From assembly GCA_934699135.1 (NCBI GenBank), contig CAKUVM010000038.1, positions 1 to 14,815 on the forward strand: a stretch of 14,815 nucleotides of DNA. The letters are read 5' to 3'. Positions within the stretch are counted from its first letter, which is position 1; each line of letters opens with the position of its first letter. The notes below the pieces were generated by a model that worked only from the letters and a program-made list of their open reading frames with translations, did not search any database and was not told the origin of the DNA. Of this stretch, positions 8,901-14,703 are shown piece after piece. The position numbers were made by a program, and so were the translations under genes. The DNA comes from an uncultured Bacteroidales bacterium (GTDB lineage Bacteria; Bacteroidota; Bacteroidia; Bacteroidales; Marinilabiliaceae).

Positions 8901-9277
8901 GTCTCGAACGTGCGCAAATCAAGCCTCAGCATTCTCTGGCTGTTCTCCAAGACCGCCCATATGCAGCGCTCCGCGGTGTCCTCCACCATCGTTATGATGG
9001 AGCGGTCGAAACGCGCGGCCCCGTCGGGCGACAGGCCGAAACTTCTCACGTCTAGGCCATCATAGCGCGCCAACCCGTTTGTCGTGGCCACCCATACGAA
9101 TCCGTCACGGTCTTGCAAGAGTGAGCGGCATTGGGCTGACGGCATGGTTCCGCCCACAACAGAGAACGTGGGCTGCTCGCTCTGCAAAAAGCGCAAAGCG
9201 GCCCCTCCACCCGCCATAGCAACGCACGCCACGCTCAAAAAGAAAAACGTGGCGAGCATGAGCCTCAAGCCTCTCAT
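5873..9277 (-). CDS. Sensor histidine kinase with Reg_prop propeller and Y_Y_Y domain, lacking receiver and HTH domains
   Basis: A 1134-residue membrane sensor. Residues 1-22 are a signal or anchor sequence. About 35-670 form a periplasmic beta-propeller with Reg_prop units (LLQDRDGFVWVATTNGLARY, LADDGLWVATYRGLVFF, VDNQGNVWVATDAGIVRI). About 690-770 is a Y_Y_Y domain (FKFRSLNYDRPEDNRMEW, ending at Trp722, lies in it). A transmembrane helix spans about 779-801, followed by a coiled coil to about 880. HisKA has the H-box FLANLGHEVRTPMNAIVGFA with His886 as phosphoacceptor. HATPase_c has N-box Asn1005, G1 EDTGIGIP with Asp1053, FEPFRR and GLGLGLNI. The protein ends about 20 residues after the ATPase domain, so the receiver and AraC-type domains usual in hybrid two-component sensors of this layout are absent. 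Its start overlaps the Nudix stop as ATGA. Confidence 0.93.
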   Translation of the reverse strand: MRGLRLMLATFFFLSVACVAMAGGGAALRFLQSEQPTFSVVGGTMPSAQCRSLLQDRDGFVWVATTNGLARYDGLDVRSFGLSPDGAARFDRSIITMVEDTAERCIWAVLENSQRMLRLDLRTFETSVLSYSIDGGGKAPLYKRVFFSIGVLTDTTLIGRTMQGYYTVNKRSGHVRKITDCPAGHNTPNTAFLSVAGRTLNVGNGRIYGIGSPGADGLPSVNPVPLRGELGGCVFIKDARQVSDSVLLISALYKSTHFNLLLYNVFTGETEVLGQCHSAPHGMCLADDGLWVATYRGLVFFRKADGRKFVYNTGNSTLHDNDLACIMKVRDQPIFFIGTSDGLVVLNYYASKFLHTDMRRFSPSRDSQVWSLAKDCRGGHWVGCTDGLFFKPADRVYFSKIELGDESDGKPRWVLGVVESSEGDCVVAVTSRSVYSVDLGGREARCVVSHWPGLFKSVQAMPRGRVLLVADHEVVILDIHTGAVLRTFPASKGDNLRCGYTDDFKTMWVACSGGVLRRLNLATGKMADEAKVDEGNGGVSSLRHNTQNGVDELWIVTTKGGLLYKNPGHDGLARIEVSKQLDSVVRSVEVDNQGNVWVATDAGIVRIAGRVVQEFSAGKFDICHKFLSRSSGRGPDGEILFGGRCDFVEFWPNLFDSNTTFPAPKLSSYVLANSVNADYDVLAGHDNLYGGGEITVPAGIRSVMFKFRSLNYDRPEDNRMEWRQDGETVWRATEAGGNVLLSNMSEGRHTLMLRTLDDNGDPMAQISKFYIRKEVFFFETRIFAVTAALGIVALVVAFIVWKNHQSWKIRNKMSMEISTMSDMLLVANNEMRSNQSVIKRQNEELALANATLEKKVAERTQELEVAKLKAEESSQLKSTFLANLGHEVRTPMNAIVGFAKLLQAEDCPNEERTEFAHLILESSNSMLSLMGALLDTSRIERGVMEVSFVDVDVYREISDTWHILSVEKRNPNVGFELDIDESMKGLLLRTDKDRLRQIIINLTYNAFKFTSSGSVTISARRVDSRALATLLNADGRAPAPDAPAGFLLACVEDTGIGIPKDKTEVIFEPFRRLTTNKAKYAGLGLGLNIVRNLIRLLGGDVWVRSELGCGSRFYFYLPFGLTKGNEHKEEHRGL

Positions 9278-9810
9278 CTCGCTCTTTGTATGAATCGTTC
9301 CGTTATTTGACGGATGGACGTGGCCGGGATCTTGTCCAGTTCCACCTCCTCAGGCTTCAGCCACACCAGGCCGCGCACGTCATCATCCCCACGGGTAGGC
9401 AGATGATCCACCTGGCACATGAAAGCCATATCGGTGGTGCGCACCTTGTAATGGCTGAAGACGTACTCATTTGGGGCCGAGTACAGATAGGTGGCTCTCA
9501 CCACCCTCACGCCCAGCTCCTCGGCCACTTCGCGGCGCAAAGCCTCCTCCGCGCTCTCGCCGGGGTCCACAAAGCCGCCCGGCAGGTCGAGCATACCAGC
9601 CCACGGCTCGCGGTCGCGCACGGTCAGGAGCAACCGCCCCTCGGCATCGCATATGATGGCGACGACAGCCGCGGCGGAGTTGACAAAGAAATTGAAGCCG
9701 CACGCGCCACAGAGAAACTCCTTGGCGGTGCGAGCTTCAAAACTTCGGCTGCCGCAATGTGGGCAGAATTTAAGGAAAGATGTCGGCTCGGTGGAATCTT
9801 CCGAAATCAT
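9274..9810 (-). CDS. Nudix hydrolase with N-terminal zinc ribbon
   Basis: A 178-residue protein. Cys16, Cys19, Cys34 and Cys37 (CPHCG and CGACG) form a zinc ribbon. Residues about 44-170 are a Nudix domain with an intact box at 79-101, GFVDPGESAEEALRREVAEE followed by LGV, matching G-x5-E-x7-REVxEExGV. Nudix enzymes hydrolyse nucleoside diphosphates linked to another group, using divalent metal held by the box glutamates. The zinc ribbon plus Nudix order recalls NADH pyrophosphatase NudC, but the protein is much shorter than NudC, so ADP-ribose, NAD-like compounds, CoA or another nucleotide could be the substrate. Both ends overlap neighbours by ATGA: the start with the Usp gene's stop and the stop with the kinase start. 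That implies coupled translation. Confidence 0.9.
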   Translation of the reverse strand: MISEDSTEPTSFLKFCPHCGSRSFEARTAKEFLCGACGFNFFVNSAAAVVAIICDAEGRLLLTVRDREPWAGMLDLPGGFVDPGESAEEALRREVAEELGVRVVRATYLYSAPNEYVFSHYKVRTTDMAFMCQVDHLPTRGDDDVRGLVWLKPEEVELDKIPATSIRQITERFIQRAR

Positions 9811-10646
9811 GACTTATACTCCAACGGAATGGCCAAGACCGGGCAGGGCGAATTATTGATGATGGAGGTCAGCTCCGGGCGGAAACGATCGGCGAAAAAG
9901 GCCCCCGTGTTCTCGGCCTCGACCACCATGACGTCGGCCTTTTGCGTGGCCACGGTCTCGAAGAGGCGGCCCATGCAGTCCTTGCCCTTGAGCATGACCG
10001 TGCTCTCAACCTCCACGCCGTTGTCAATCAAATATTTCGTCACCTGCTTGATGGCCGTGGATATGCGATAGTAGATGGAGAGCAGCGAAGACGTCTGCAT
10101 TCCCACCACAACGACCCTGGACTCAAGGAGCTTGGCCAGTTTGGCGGCCTGCGGCATCTTGCGGCGGCTGCTCTTGTTGATGTTGATGGGGATGGCCATA
10201 CGGGCGAAGTCCTTGTCATACGTCATGCCGTGGCGGATGACGAGGATAGGGCACTTGGCGTTGCAAATAAGCTTGTAGGCGTTGCCTCCGATCCAGTTCT
10301 TGGTGAAGCCGGAGACGCCGTGCGAGCCTGTCACAACCATCGTGGCCTGATCATATTTGGCTTTGTTTATGAGCTCCTCGGCCACGTTGCCCTCGCCGAT
10401 GTAGAAGTCGAACTTGCCGCCCGCGGTATATTTGGCAGAATATGTGTCAACGAGTCTCTGCAGTTTCTCGCGCGGGTGCTCATCGGCGTCGACGTGGTCG
10501 TCCAGGCCCTGGGCGTAGCGTCCGCCCTTTGGCATGATATTCACCATCCGCAGGTCGGCCTTCAGTTTGTTGGCCACCACCAGCGCGGTCTCAAGAGCCA
10601 ATATCGAGTTCTCTGAGAAGTCGATAGGGACCATTATATTGCCCAT
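9807..10646 (-). CDS. Tandem-domain universal stress protein (UspA family)
   Basis: A 279-residue cytoplasmic protein made of two Usp domains. The first (residues 1-140) starts with NIMVPIDFSENSILALETAL and has the nucleotide loop TGSHGVSGFTKNWIGGNA (106-123). That loop fits the ATP-binding pattern G-x2-G-x9-G up to Gly120, but the following Ser/Thr is Gly121, so ATP binding is uncertain. The second domain (about 150-279) has the Usp end CPVLAIPLEY, but its loop (VVEAENTGAFFADRFRPELT) has lost the glycine pattern. Usp proteins respond to starvation, oxidative and other stresses, often by binding ATP or AMP. It is the promoter-proximal gene of the operon, sharing a 4-base overlap with the Nudix gene, and is read divergently from miaB. 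Confidence 0.88.
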   Translation of the reverse strand: MGNIMVPIDFSENSILALETALVVANKLKADLRMVNIMPKGGRYAQGLDDHVDADEHPREKLQRLVDTYSAKYTAGGKFDFYIGEGNVAEELINKAKYDQATMVVTGSHGVSGFTKNWIGGNAYKLICNAKCPILVIRHGMTYDKDFARMAIPININKSSRRKMPQAAKLAKLLESRVVVVGMQTSSLLSIYYRISTAIKQVTKYLIDNGVEVESTVMLKGKDCMGRLFETVATQKADVMVVEAENTGAFFADRFRPELTSIINNSPCPVLAIPLEYKS

Positions 10647-10671
10647 AAGTCAGAGTGTTTAAAAGTTTGTG

Positions 10672-10679
10672 TAATTTTG
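10672..10679 (+). promoter_or_regulatory. Predicted -7 box of miaB
   Basis: TAATTTTG matches TAnnTTTG and sits in GTGTAATTTTGC, a 12-mer also present at the promoter of the FadL-like gene (13057-13068). Transcription would begin near 10686, giving miaB a leader of about 130 nt. No convincing -33 TTTG is visible. Confidence 0.5.
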
Positions 10680-10735
10680 CGAAGAGTGCCGAGCACCCCT
10701 TTGGCAATTCTTTATTACGGCAGGGATTCCGCATC

Positions 10736-10782
10736 CGTTTCAAATGCCGGAAACGAGACGCTAGCCCCTCGTTGAGCGAGGG
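10736..10782. other. Two adjacent hairpins in the usp/miaB spacer
   Basis: CGTTTC (10736-10741) pairs with GAAACG (10750-10755) around an 8-nt loop, and CCCTCG (10766-10771) pairs with CGAGGG (10777-10782) around a 5-nt loop. The palindrome GCTAGC (10760-10765) lies between them. Neither stem is followed by a T run on either strand, so these are not obvious terminators. Both stems would lie in the leader of miaB and, inverted, in the predicted leader of the usp operon. Confidence 0.45.
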
Positions 10783-10797
10783 ATTCATCTGCTTCTC

Positions 10798-10832
10798 CAA
10801 AGATAACTAAAAAAAATGAAAAACGAGACAAA
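10798..10832 (-). promoter_or_regulatory. Predicted promoter of the usp-nudix-kinase-methyltransferase operon
   Basis: On the minus strand TATCTTTG (10805-10798) matches TAnnTTTG, and TTTG (10832-10829) stands 23 bases upstream in the position expected for the -33 element. This is the most complete promoter match in the window. It overlaps the first codons of miaB and would give the usp mRNA a leader of about 145 nt. Confidence 0.5.
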
Positions 10833-12138
10833 CAGCCACCTTTTTATAGAGACCTATGGCTGCCAGATGAACGTGGCCGACAGCGAGGTCGTGGCCTCGG
10901 TCATGCGCACGGTGGGCTATGAGCTTACCGATGACATTCACTCGGCCGACTGCGTGCTGGTGAACACCTGCTCGGTGCGCGACAACGCGGAGCAGCGCGT
11001 TCTGGGGCGACTGGCCGACTTGCAGTCTCTCCGCAAGGGCCGTAAAGTCGTCATCGGCGTGATAGGCTGCATGGCAGAGCGCACCCGCGAGACGCTCTTT
11101 GAGTCGGGCGCCGACCTGGTGGCAGGACCCGACTCATACATGAGCCTGCCGCACCTGGTGGCCGAGGCTGAGACGGGAGTCCGCGCCATGGACACCAACC
11201 TCTCCACCACCGAGACATATGCCGACGTGGTGCCTGTGAGGATGAGCCACAACAGGCTCTCCGGCTTTGTCTCCATCATGCGCGGGTGCAATAATTTCTG
11301 CTCCTACTGCATTGTGCCATACACCCGCGGCCGCGAGCGCAGCCGCGAGCCGCGCAGCATAATGGCCGAGCTGGACGACATGGAGGCCCGCGGCTTCAAA
11401 GAGGCAGTGCTGCTGGGGCAGAACGTGAACTCATATGACTTCGCCGATGGCGGGGTGCGGTTTCCCGAACTACTGGCCATATGCGCCGAGGCGCACCCCG
11501 CCATGCGGTTCCGCTTCACGTCTTCCCACCCCAAAGATATGACGGACGAGACGTTGGCCGTGATTGCGCAGCACGCCAACATATGCAACCACATCCACCT
11601 GCCCATGCAGAGCGGCAGCACCAAGGTGCTCAAAGAGATGAACCGCAAATATACCCGCGAGTGGTATATGGGCCGCGTGGAGGCCATCCGGCGCATCATA
11701 CCAGGCTGCGGCCTCTCGACCGACGTCTTCTGCGGCTTCTGCGGCGAGACGGAGCAAGACCATCAGGACACATTGAGCCTGATGGAGTGGGCCAAGTTCG
11801 ACAGCGCATTCATGTTCCAATATTCCGAGCGGCCCGGCACCTATGCCAGCAAGCACATGAAAGACGACGTGCCGCCCGAGGTCAAAGCCCGCAGGCTCAA
11901 AGAGATAATAGACCTTCAAGGTCGCCTCTCGGCCGAGAGCAACAAGCGCGACGAGGGCAAAGAGTTCGACGTCTTGGTTGAGGGCCGCTCTCGCAAGAGC
12001 GCCAACGACCTTATGGGTCGCAACGAGCAAAACAAGGCCGTGGTGTTTCCCGCCGGCGGCCACAAGGTTGGTGAGACGGTGCGCGTGAGGGTGACGCACT
12101 CCACCCCCGCCACACTCATTGGAGAGGAGGTCAAGTGA
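10816..12138 (+). CDS. miaB: tRNA-2-methylthio-N6-dimethylallyladenosine synthase MiaB
   Basis: A 440-residue radical-SAM methylthiotransferase. The N-terminal MTTase domain holds the auxiliary 4Fe-4S ligands Cys16 (ETYGCQMN), Cys52 (VNTCSVRD) and Cys85 (IGCMAER). The radical-SAM motif CNNFCSYC gives Cys158, Cys162 and Cys165. A C-terminal TRAM domain (FDVLVEGRSRKSANDLMGRN to the end) binds tRNA. MiaB adds a methylthio group to i6A at position 37 of tRNAs reading UNN codons. QMNVADSE, VPYTRGRERSRE and the length fit MiaB rather than MtaB or RimO. The start is preceded by an A-rich tract and no Shine-Dalgarno sequence, as is common in this phylum. It is followed by an overlapping EI24-like gene and appears to form a two-gene unit ended by the terminator at 12940. 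Confidence 0.96.
   Translation: MKNETNSHLFIETYGCQMNVADSEVVASVMRTVGYELTDDIHSADCVLVNTCSVRDNAEQRVLGRLADLQSLRKGRKVVIGVIGCMAERTRETLFESGADLVAGPDSYMSLPHLVAEAETGVRAMDTNLSTTETYADVVPVRMSHNRLSGFVSIMRGCNNFCSYCIVPYTRGRERSREPRSIMAELDDMEARGFKEAVLLGQNVNSYDFADGGVRFPELLAICAEAHPAMRFRFTSSHPKDMTDETLAVIAQHANICNHIHLPMQSGSTKVLKEMNRKYTREWYMGRVEAIRRIIPGCGLSTDVFCGFCGETEQDHQDTLSLMEWAKFDSAFMFQYSERPGTYASKHMKDDVPPEVKARRLKEIIDLQGRLSAESNKRDEGKEFDVLVEGRSRKSANDLMGRNEQNKAVVFPAGGHKVGETVRVRVTHSTPATLIGEEVK
12125..12130 (+). promoter_or_regulatory. Strong Shine-Dalgarno that decides the start of the EI24-like gene
   Basis: AGGAGG lies inside the last codons of miaB, 7 bases before ATG 12138 and only 4 before the alternative GTG 12135. 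The spacing favours ATG 12138. Few other genes in this window have so canonical a site. Confidence 0.7.
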
Positions 12139-12920
12139 TGGGAGGCTCTGTGTTAGGCGACATCGTGGCGGGCGCCAGCTCCGTATTCTCCGCATTTGGG
12201 CGAGTTGGGAGCAAACCATATCTCATCGTGCTAGGCCTGTGCGTCGCGCTGTTTGCCGGCGGGGCGTGGGCCGGGGCCGTGCTGTCTGGCGGCGTGTCCA
12301 GCCTCATTGGCGAGGTTGTGGGAGACTCCGGTTTGCCACAGTGGGCTCCCGCGTGGATTGCCACCGTGGCGGGGGCCGTGTCGGCCCTGCTGACGTGGGT
12401 GGCCGTCATGATGGTGGTGAGCATTGTGGGCGGCGCGGTGATTCTCGTCATCCTCAGCCCTCTGCTGAGCCACGTGGCGGACAAGGAGTGGGTGCGCGCC
12501 GGCCATCCCGAGCCTCATGACACGGCTGCCAACGTGGCGCGCAGCATAGCGCGTGGCGCTCTTGTGGCCGTCAAGTATGGCCTGCTCCAGCTACTCTCGC
12601 TCATCGCGCTGCTGCTGCTGAGCCTGGTGCCCATTGTTGGCGTGGCGACACCCTTTGTGGGGCTGCTGGTCAACTCGTTTTTCTATGGCGCGTCTTTTGC
12701 CGACTACGCCTTGGAGCGTTCTGGCCGAGGGGCCGTGGCCTCCATCAAGTTCGCCCACAGCCACCGCGCGGCCATGATTGGCCTAGGCCTGCCATTTGCC
12801 GTGGCAATGCTCACGCCCATCATTGGCAGCTACATAGCACTCTTCGTGGCACCCGCCTCGGCCGCCGCGGGCGTGAGTGTCATAGACTCGGCTTCGGCCG
12901 CCATGGAGCAAAAAGACTGA
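12138..12920 (+). CDS. EI24/CysZ-like multi-pass inner-membrane protein
   Basis: A 260-residue hydrophobic protein. Membrane segments are visible at about 28-50 (YLIVLGLCVALFAGGAWAGA), 72-108 (IATVAGAVSALLTWVAVMMV and onward), 145-180 (two helices including LLQLLSLIALLLLSLVPIVG) and 208-235 (MIGLGLPFAVAMLTPIIGSY). The loop SPLLSHVADKEW and the stretch NSFFYGASFADYALERSGRG resemble the EI24 family, which includes the sulfate permease CysZ. Sulfate uptake is a guess by family only; nearby cysteine-synthesis genes are absent. Start and miaB stop overlap as TGATG, so translation is probably coupled. The ATG was chosen over GTG 12135 by its ribosome-binding-site spacing. Whether the link with miaB is functional (methylthiolation consumes sulfur) is speculation. 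Confidence 0.75.
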   Translation: MGGSVLGDIVAGASSVFSAFGRVGSKPYLIVLGLCVALFAGGAWAGAVLSGGVSSLIGEVVGDSGLPQWAPAWIATVAGAVSALLTWVAVMMVVSIVGGAVILVILSPLLSHVADKEWVRAGHPEPHDTAANVARSIARGALVAVKYGLLQLLSLIALLLLSLVPIVGVATPFVGLLVNSFFYGASFADYALERSGRGAVASIKFAHSHRAAMIGLGLPFAVAMLTPIIGSYIALFVAPASAAAGVSVIDSASAAMEQKD

Positions 12921-12939
12921 CGTCGGGCCGCACTTTTTT

Positions 12940-12981
12940 GCCGCATCCTCTCTCCCGAATGGGTTGAGGACGCGGCTTTTT
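12940..12981 (+). terminator. Rho-independent terminator of miaB / EI24-like gene
   Basis: GCCGCATCCTC (12940-12950) pairs with GAGGACGCGGC (12966-12976), 10 of 11 pairs, around a 15-nt loop, and is followed at once by TTTTT (12977-12981). It begins 19 bases after the stop codon. An outer inverted repeat, TGACGTC (12918-12924, starting at the stop codon) and GACGTCA (12991-12997), encloses it. Confidence 0.88.
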
Positions 12982-12998
12982 CGTGCCGCAGACGTCAC

Positions 12999-13035
12999 AA
13001 ATTGAGAAGTATTTGCTTCATAAATTGGAGAAGTA
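12999..13035 (+). repeat. Paired direct repeat upstream of the FadL-like gene
   Basis: AAATTGAGAAGTA (12999-13011) recurs as AAATTGGAGAAGTA (13022-13035), differing by one inserted G, with a 23-base period (about two helical turns). The second copy ends 24 bases before the -7 box of the downstream gene. The placement suits a regulator-binding site; no regulator is identified. Confidence 0.55.
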
Positions 13036-13059
13036 CACTATTCTTATGAGCTGAAAGTG

Positions 13060-13067
13060 TAATTTTG
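13060..13067 (+). promoter_or_regulatory. Predicted -7 box of the FadL-like outer-membrane protein gene
   Basis: TAATTTTG matches TAnnTTTG and lies in the 12-mer GTGTAATTTTGC shared with the miaB promoter region. Transcription would start near 13074, giving a leader of about 24 nt before ATG 13098. No -33 TTTG is seen. Confidence 0.6.
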
Positions 13068-13097
13068 CTCCAAAATTATCCATATAACGAAAAACTA

Positions 13098-14663
13098 ATG
13101 AAGCGAATCATCTCCGCCGGATGCCTGATGGCCATGGCGATGACCTCGGCCACGGCGGGCGGACTGCTCACCAACACCAACCAGAACGTAGCGTTCTTGC
13201 GCAACCCGAGCCGCGACGCCGCCATTGGCATTGACGGTGTGTACAGCAACCCGGCGGGCGTGGCATTCTTGCCATCGGGGCTGCACCTCTCTCTCAACAT
13301 CCAGAGCGCGCACCAGACGCGCACCATAACCTCATCTTTCGGGGGCTTCGCCTTCGGGCTTGAGAATGGAGGCAAGTCCAACAAGACGTTCAAAGGCAAG
13401 GCCGACGCCCCCGTGGTGCCGTCAGTCCAAGCGGCCTACAACAGTGGCAGGTGGAGTTTTCAGGCTGGATTCGCCGTCACGGGCGGTGGCGGCAAGTGCG
13501 TCTTTGACAGCGGACTTGGCTCTTTTGAGAGCGTGGTGAGCCTGATTCCCATGCTCTCGCGCGGCGCGGGCTTGGACATAAGCGGCTATGACTATGACAG
13601 CTACCTCAAGGGCCGTCAGTACTACTTCGGGCTTCAGCTCGGCGCCGCATATCGGCTTACCGACTGGCTCTCAGCCTATGGCGGCGTGCGTCTGACCTAT
13701 GGCTCGTGCAACTACCACGGCTATTTGCGCGACATAAGGGTGAGCGTCGGCGGGGGCGCCCCCGTGGGTGCGGCGGCCTATTTCGGGAGCCTATATGAGC
13801 AAGCGTTGGTGGCGGCGACGCGTTGCTCCGACGCCGCGGCGCAATATGAGGCTGCTGGCGATGCGCAAAAGGCGCAGCAATACATTGACATGGCCAGGCA
13901 ATACACCACGACCGCCATGACGGCGGGAGCCATGGCCAAGGCCACGACGGACGTGACGCTCAACTGCGACCAGACGGGCTTTGGCGCAGCACCAACAATT
14001 GGCGCGCACATGAGGGTGTGGCACCTCGACTTCGCCGTCAAATATGACTTCCGCACCAAGATGAGCCTAAAGAATGTCTCGGCCAACAGCGAGAGCGCAG
14101 AAAATCTGACGGCGTTGCGCAAATATGCCGATGGCGCCAGGGTGCGCGAAGACAATGCCGCACTGCTGGCCGTGGGCGCGACATGGCAGATAATCAAGCC
14201 GTTGCGCATCTCGGCGGGGTATCACCACTTCTTTGACAAGCAAGCCAAGATGTATGGCGACGCGCAGAAGAAGCTGGACGGCGGCACAAACGAATATATG
14301 GCCGGCATTGACTACGACGTGTGTGAGCGGCTGCAGCTTAGCTGCGGCGTGCAAAGCACCAACTATAAGTTTACTGATGACTATATGAACGACATCAGTT
14401 TCAGCGTGAACTCATACACCATTGGATGCGGGGCCGGCGTGAAACTGACGGAGCATGTGAAGGTGAACTTGGCATATTTCCAGACCAACTACCAGACCTA
14501 TCACAAGAAGACGGCGGACTACGGCAACCTGTCTCAGATGATTGGCAGCCTGGCAGGGGCGCAGACGGCAGTCGCGCTCGTGAGCAGTGGAGCTTTGGCG
14601 GGCAGTGACGCTTTCACGCGCACAAACAAAGTATTTGGCGTGGGCGTGGACCTAAGTTTCTAG
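13098..14663 (+). CDS. FadL/OmpP1-family outer-membrane transport protein
   Basis: A 521-residue protein with a signal peptide (MKRIISAGCLMAMAMTSATA) and a mature N-terminus GGLLTNTNQNVAFLRNPSRD, followed by GVYSNPAGVAFLP. This is the N-terminal hatch signature of FadL/OmpP1 (TodX) proteins, which pass hydrophobic molecules such as fatty acids across the outer membrane. Alternating amphipathic strands fill the rest (YYFGLQLGAAYRLTDWLSAY, WHLDFAVKYDFRTKMSLKNV, VKVNLAYFQTNYQTY), and it ends in Phe (FGVGVDLSF), the usual outer-membrane barrel signal. Residues about 234-285 are an Ala/Gln-rich, helix-forming stretch with no strand pattern, an insertion between barrel strands. The ATG at 13098 is chosen over an upstream TTG (13065) because the TTG lies within the -7 box. 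The ligand is unknown. Confidence 0.85.
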   Translation: MKRIISAGCLMAMAMTSATAGGLLTNTNQNVAFLRNPSRDAAIGIDGVYSNPAGVAFLPSGLHLSLNIQSAHQTRTITSSFGGFAFGLENGGKSNKTFKGKADAPVVPSVQAAYNSGRWSFQAGFAVTGGGGKCVFDSGLGSFESVVSLIPMLSRGAGLDISGYDYDSYLKGRQYYFGLQLGAAYRLTDWLSAYGGVRLTYGSCNYHGYLRDIRVSVGGGAPVGAAAYFGSLYEQALVAATRCSDAAAQYEAAGDAQKAQQYIDMARQYTTTAMTAGAMAKATTDVTLNCDQTGFGAAPTIGAHMRVWHLDFAVKYDFRTKMSLKNVSANSESAENLTALRKYADGARVREDNAALLAVGATWQIIKPLRISAGYHHFFDKQAKMYGDAQKKLDGGTNEYMAGIDYDVCERLQLSCGVQSTNYKFTDDYMNDISFSVNSYTIGCGAGVKLTEHVKVNLAYFQTNYQTYHKKTADYGNLSQMIGSLAGAQTAVALVSSGALAGSDAFTRTNKVFGVGVDLSF

Positions 14664-14703
14664 TCCGTAGGGCTTATGAAACGGCAGAGCGGGCGCGGCC
14701 AGT

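Noticed and set aside
9286..10071. 261-codon plus-strand open frame across the Nudix and usp genes
   Set aside because: Antisense to two genes with intact motifs (Nudix box, Usp loop); no domain of its own.
10591..10800. 69-codon minus-strand open frame upstream of and overlapping the usp gene
   Set aside because: Its last third lies inside the usp coding region in another frame, it has no ribosome site, and the rest sits in a hairpin-rich spacer; better explained as leader or element sequence.
12135..12137. GTG as start of the EI24-like gene
   Set aside because: Only 4 bases from AGGAGG; ATG 12138 has the better 7-base spacing.
13065..13097. Upstream TTG start for the FadL-like protein
   Set aside because: The TTG lies within the -7 box and before the expected transcription start; ATG 13098 begins a perfect signal peptide.
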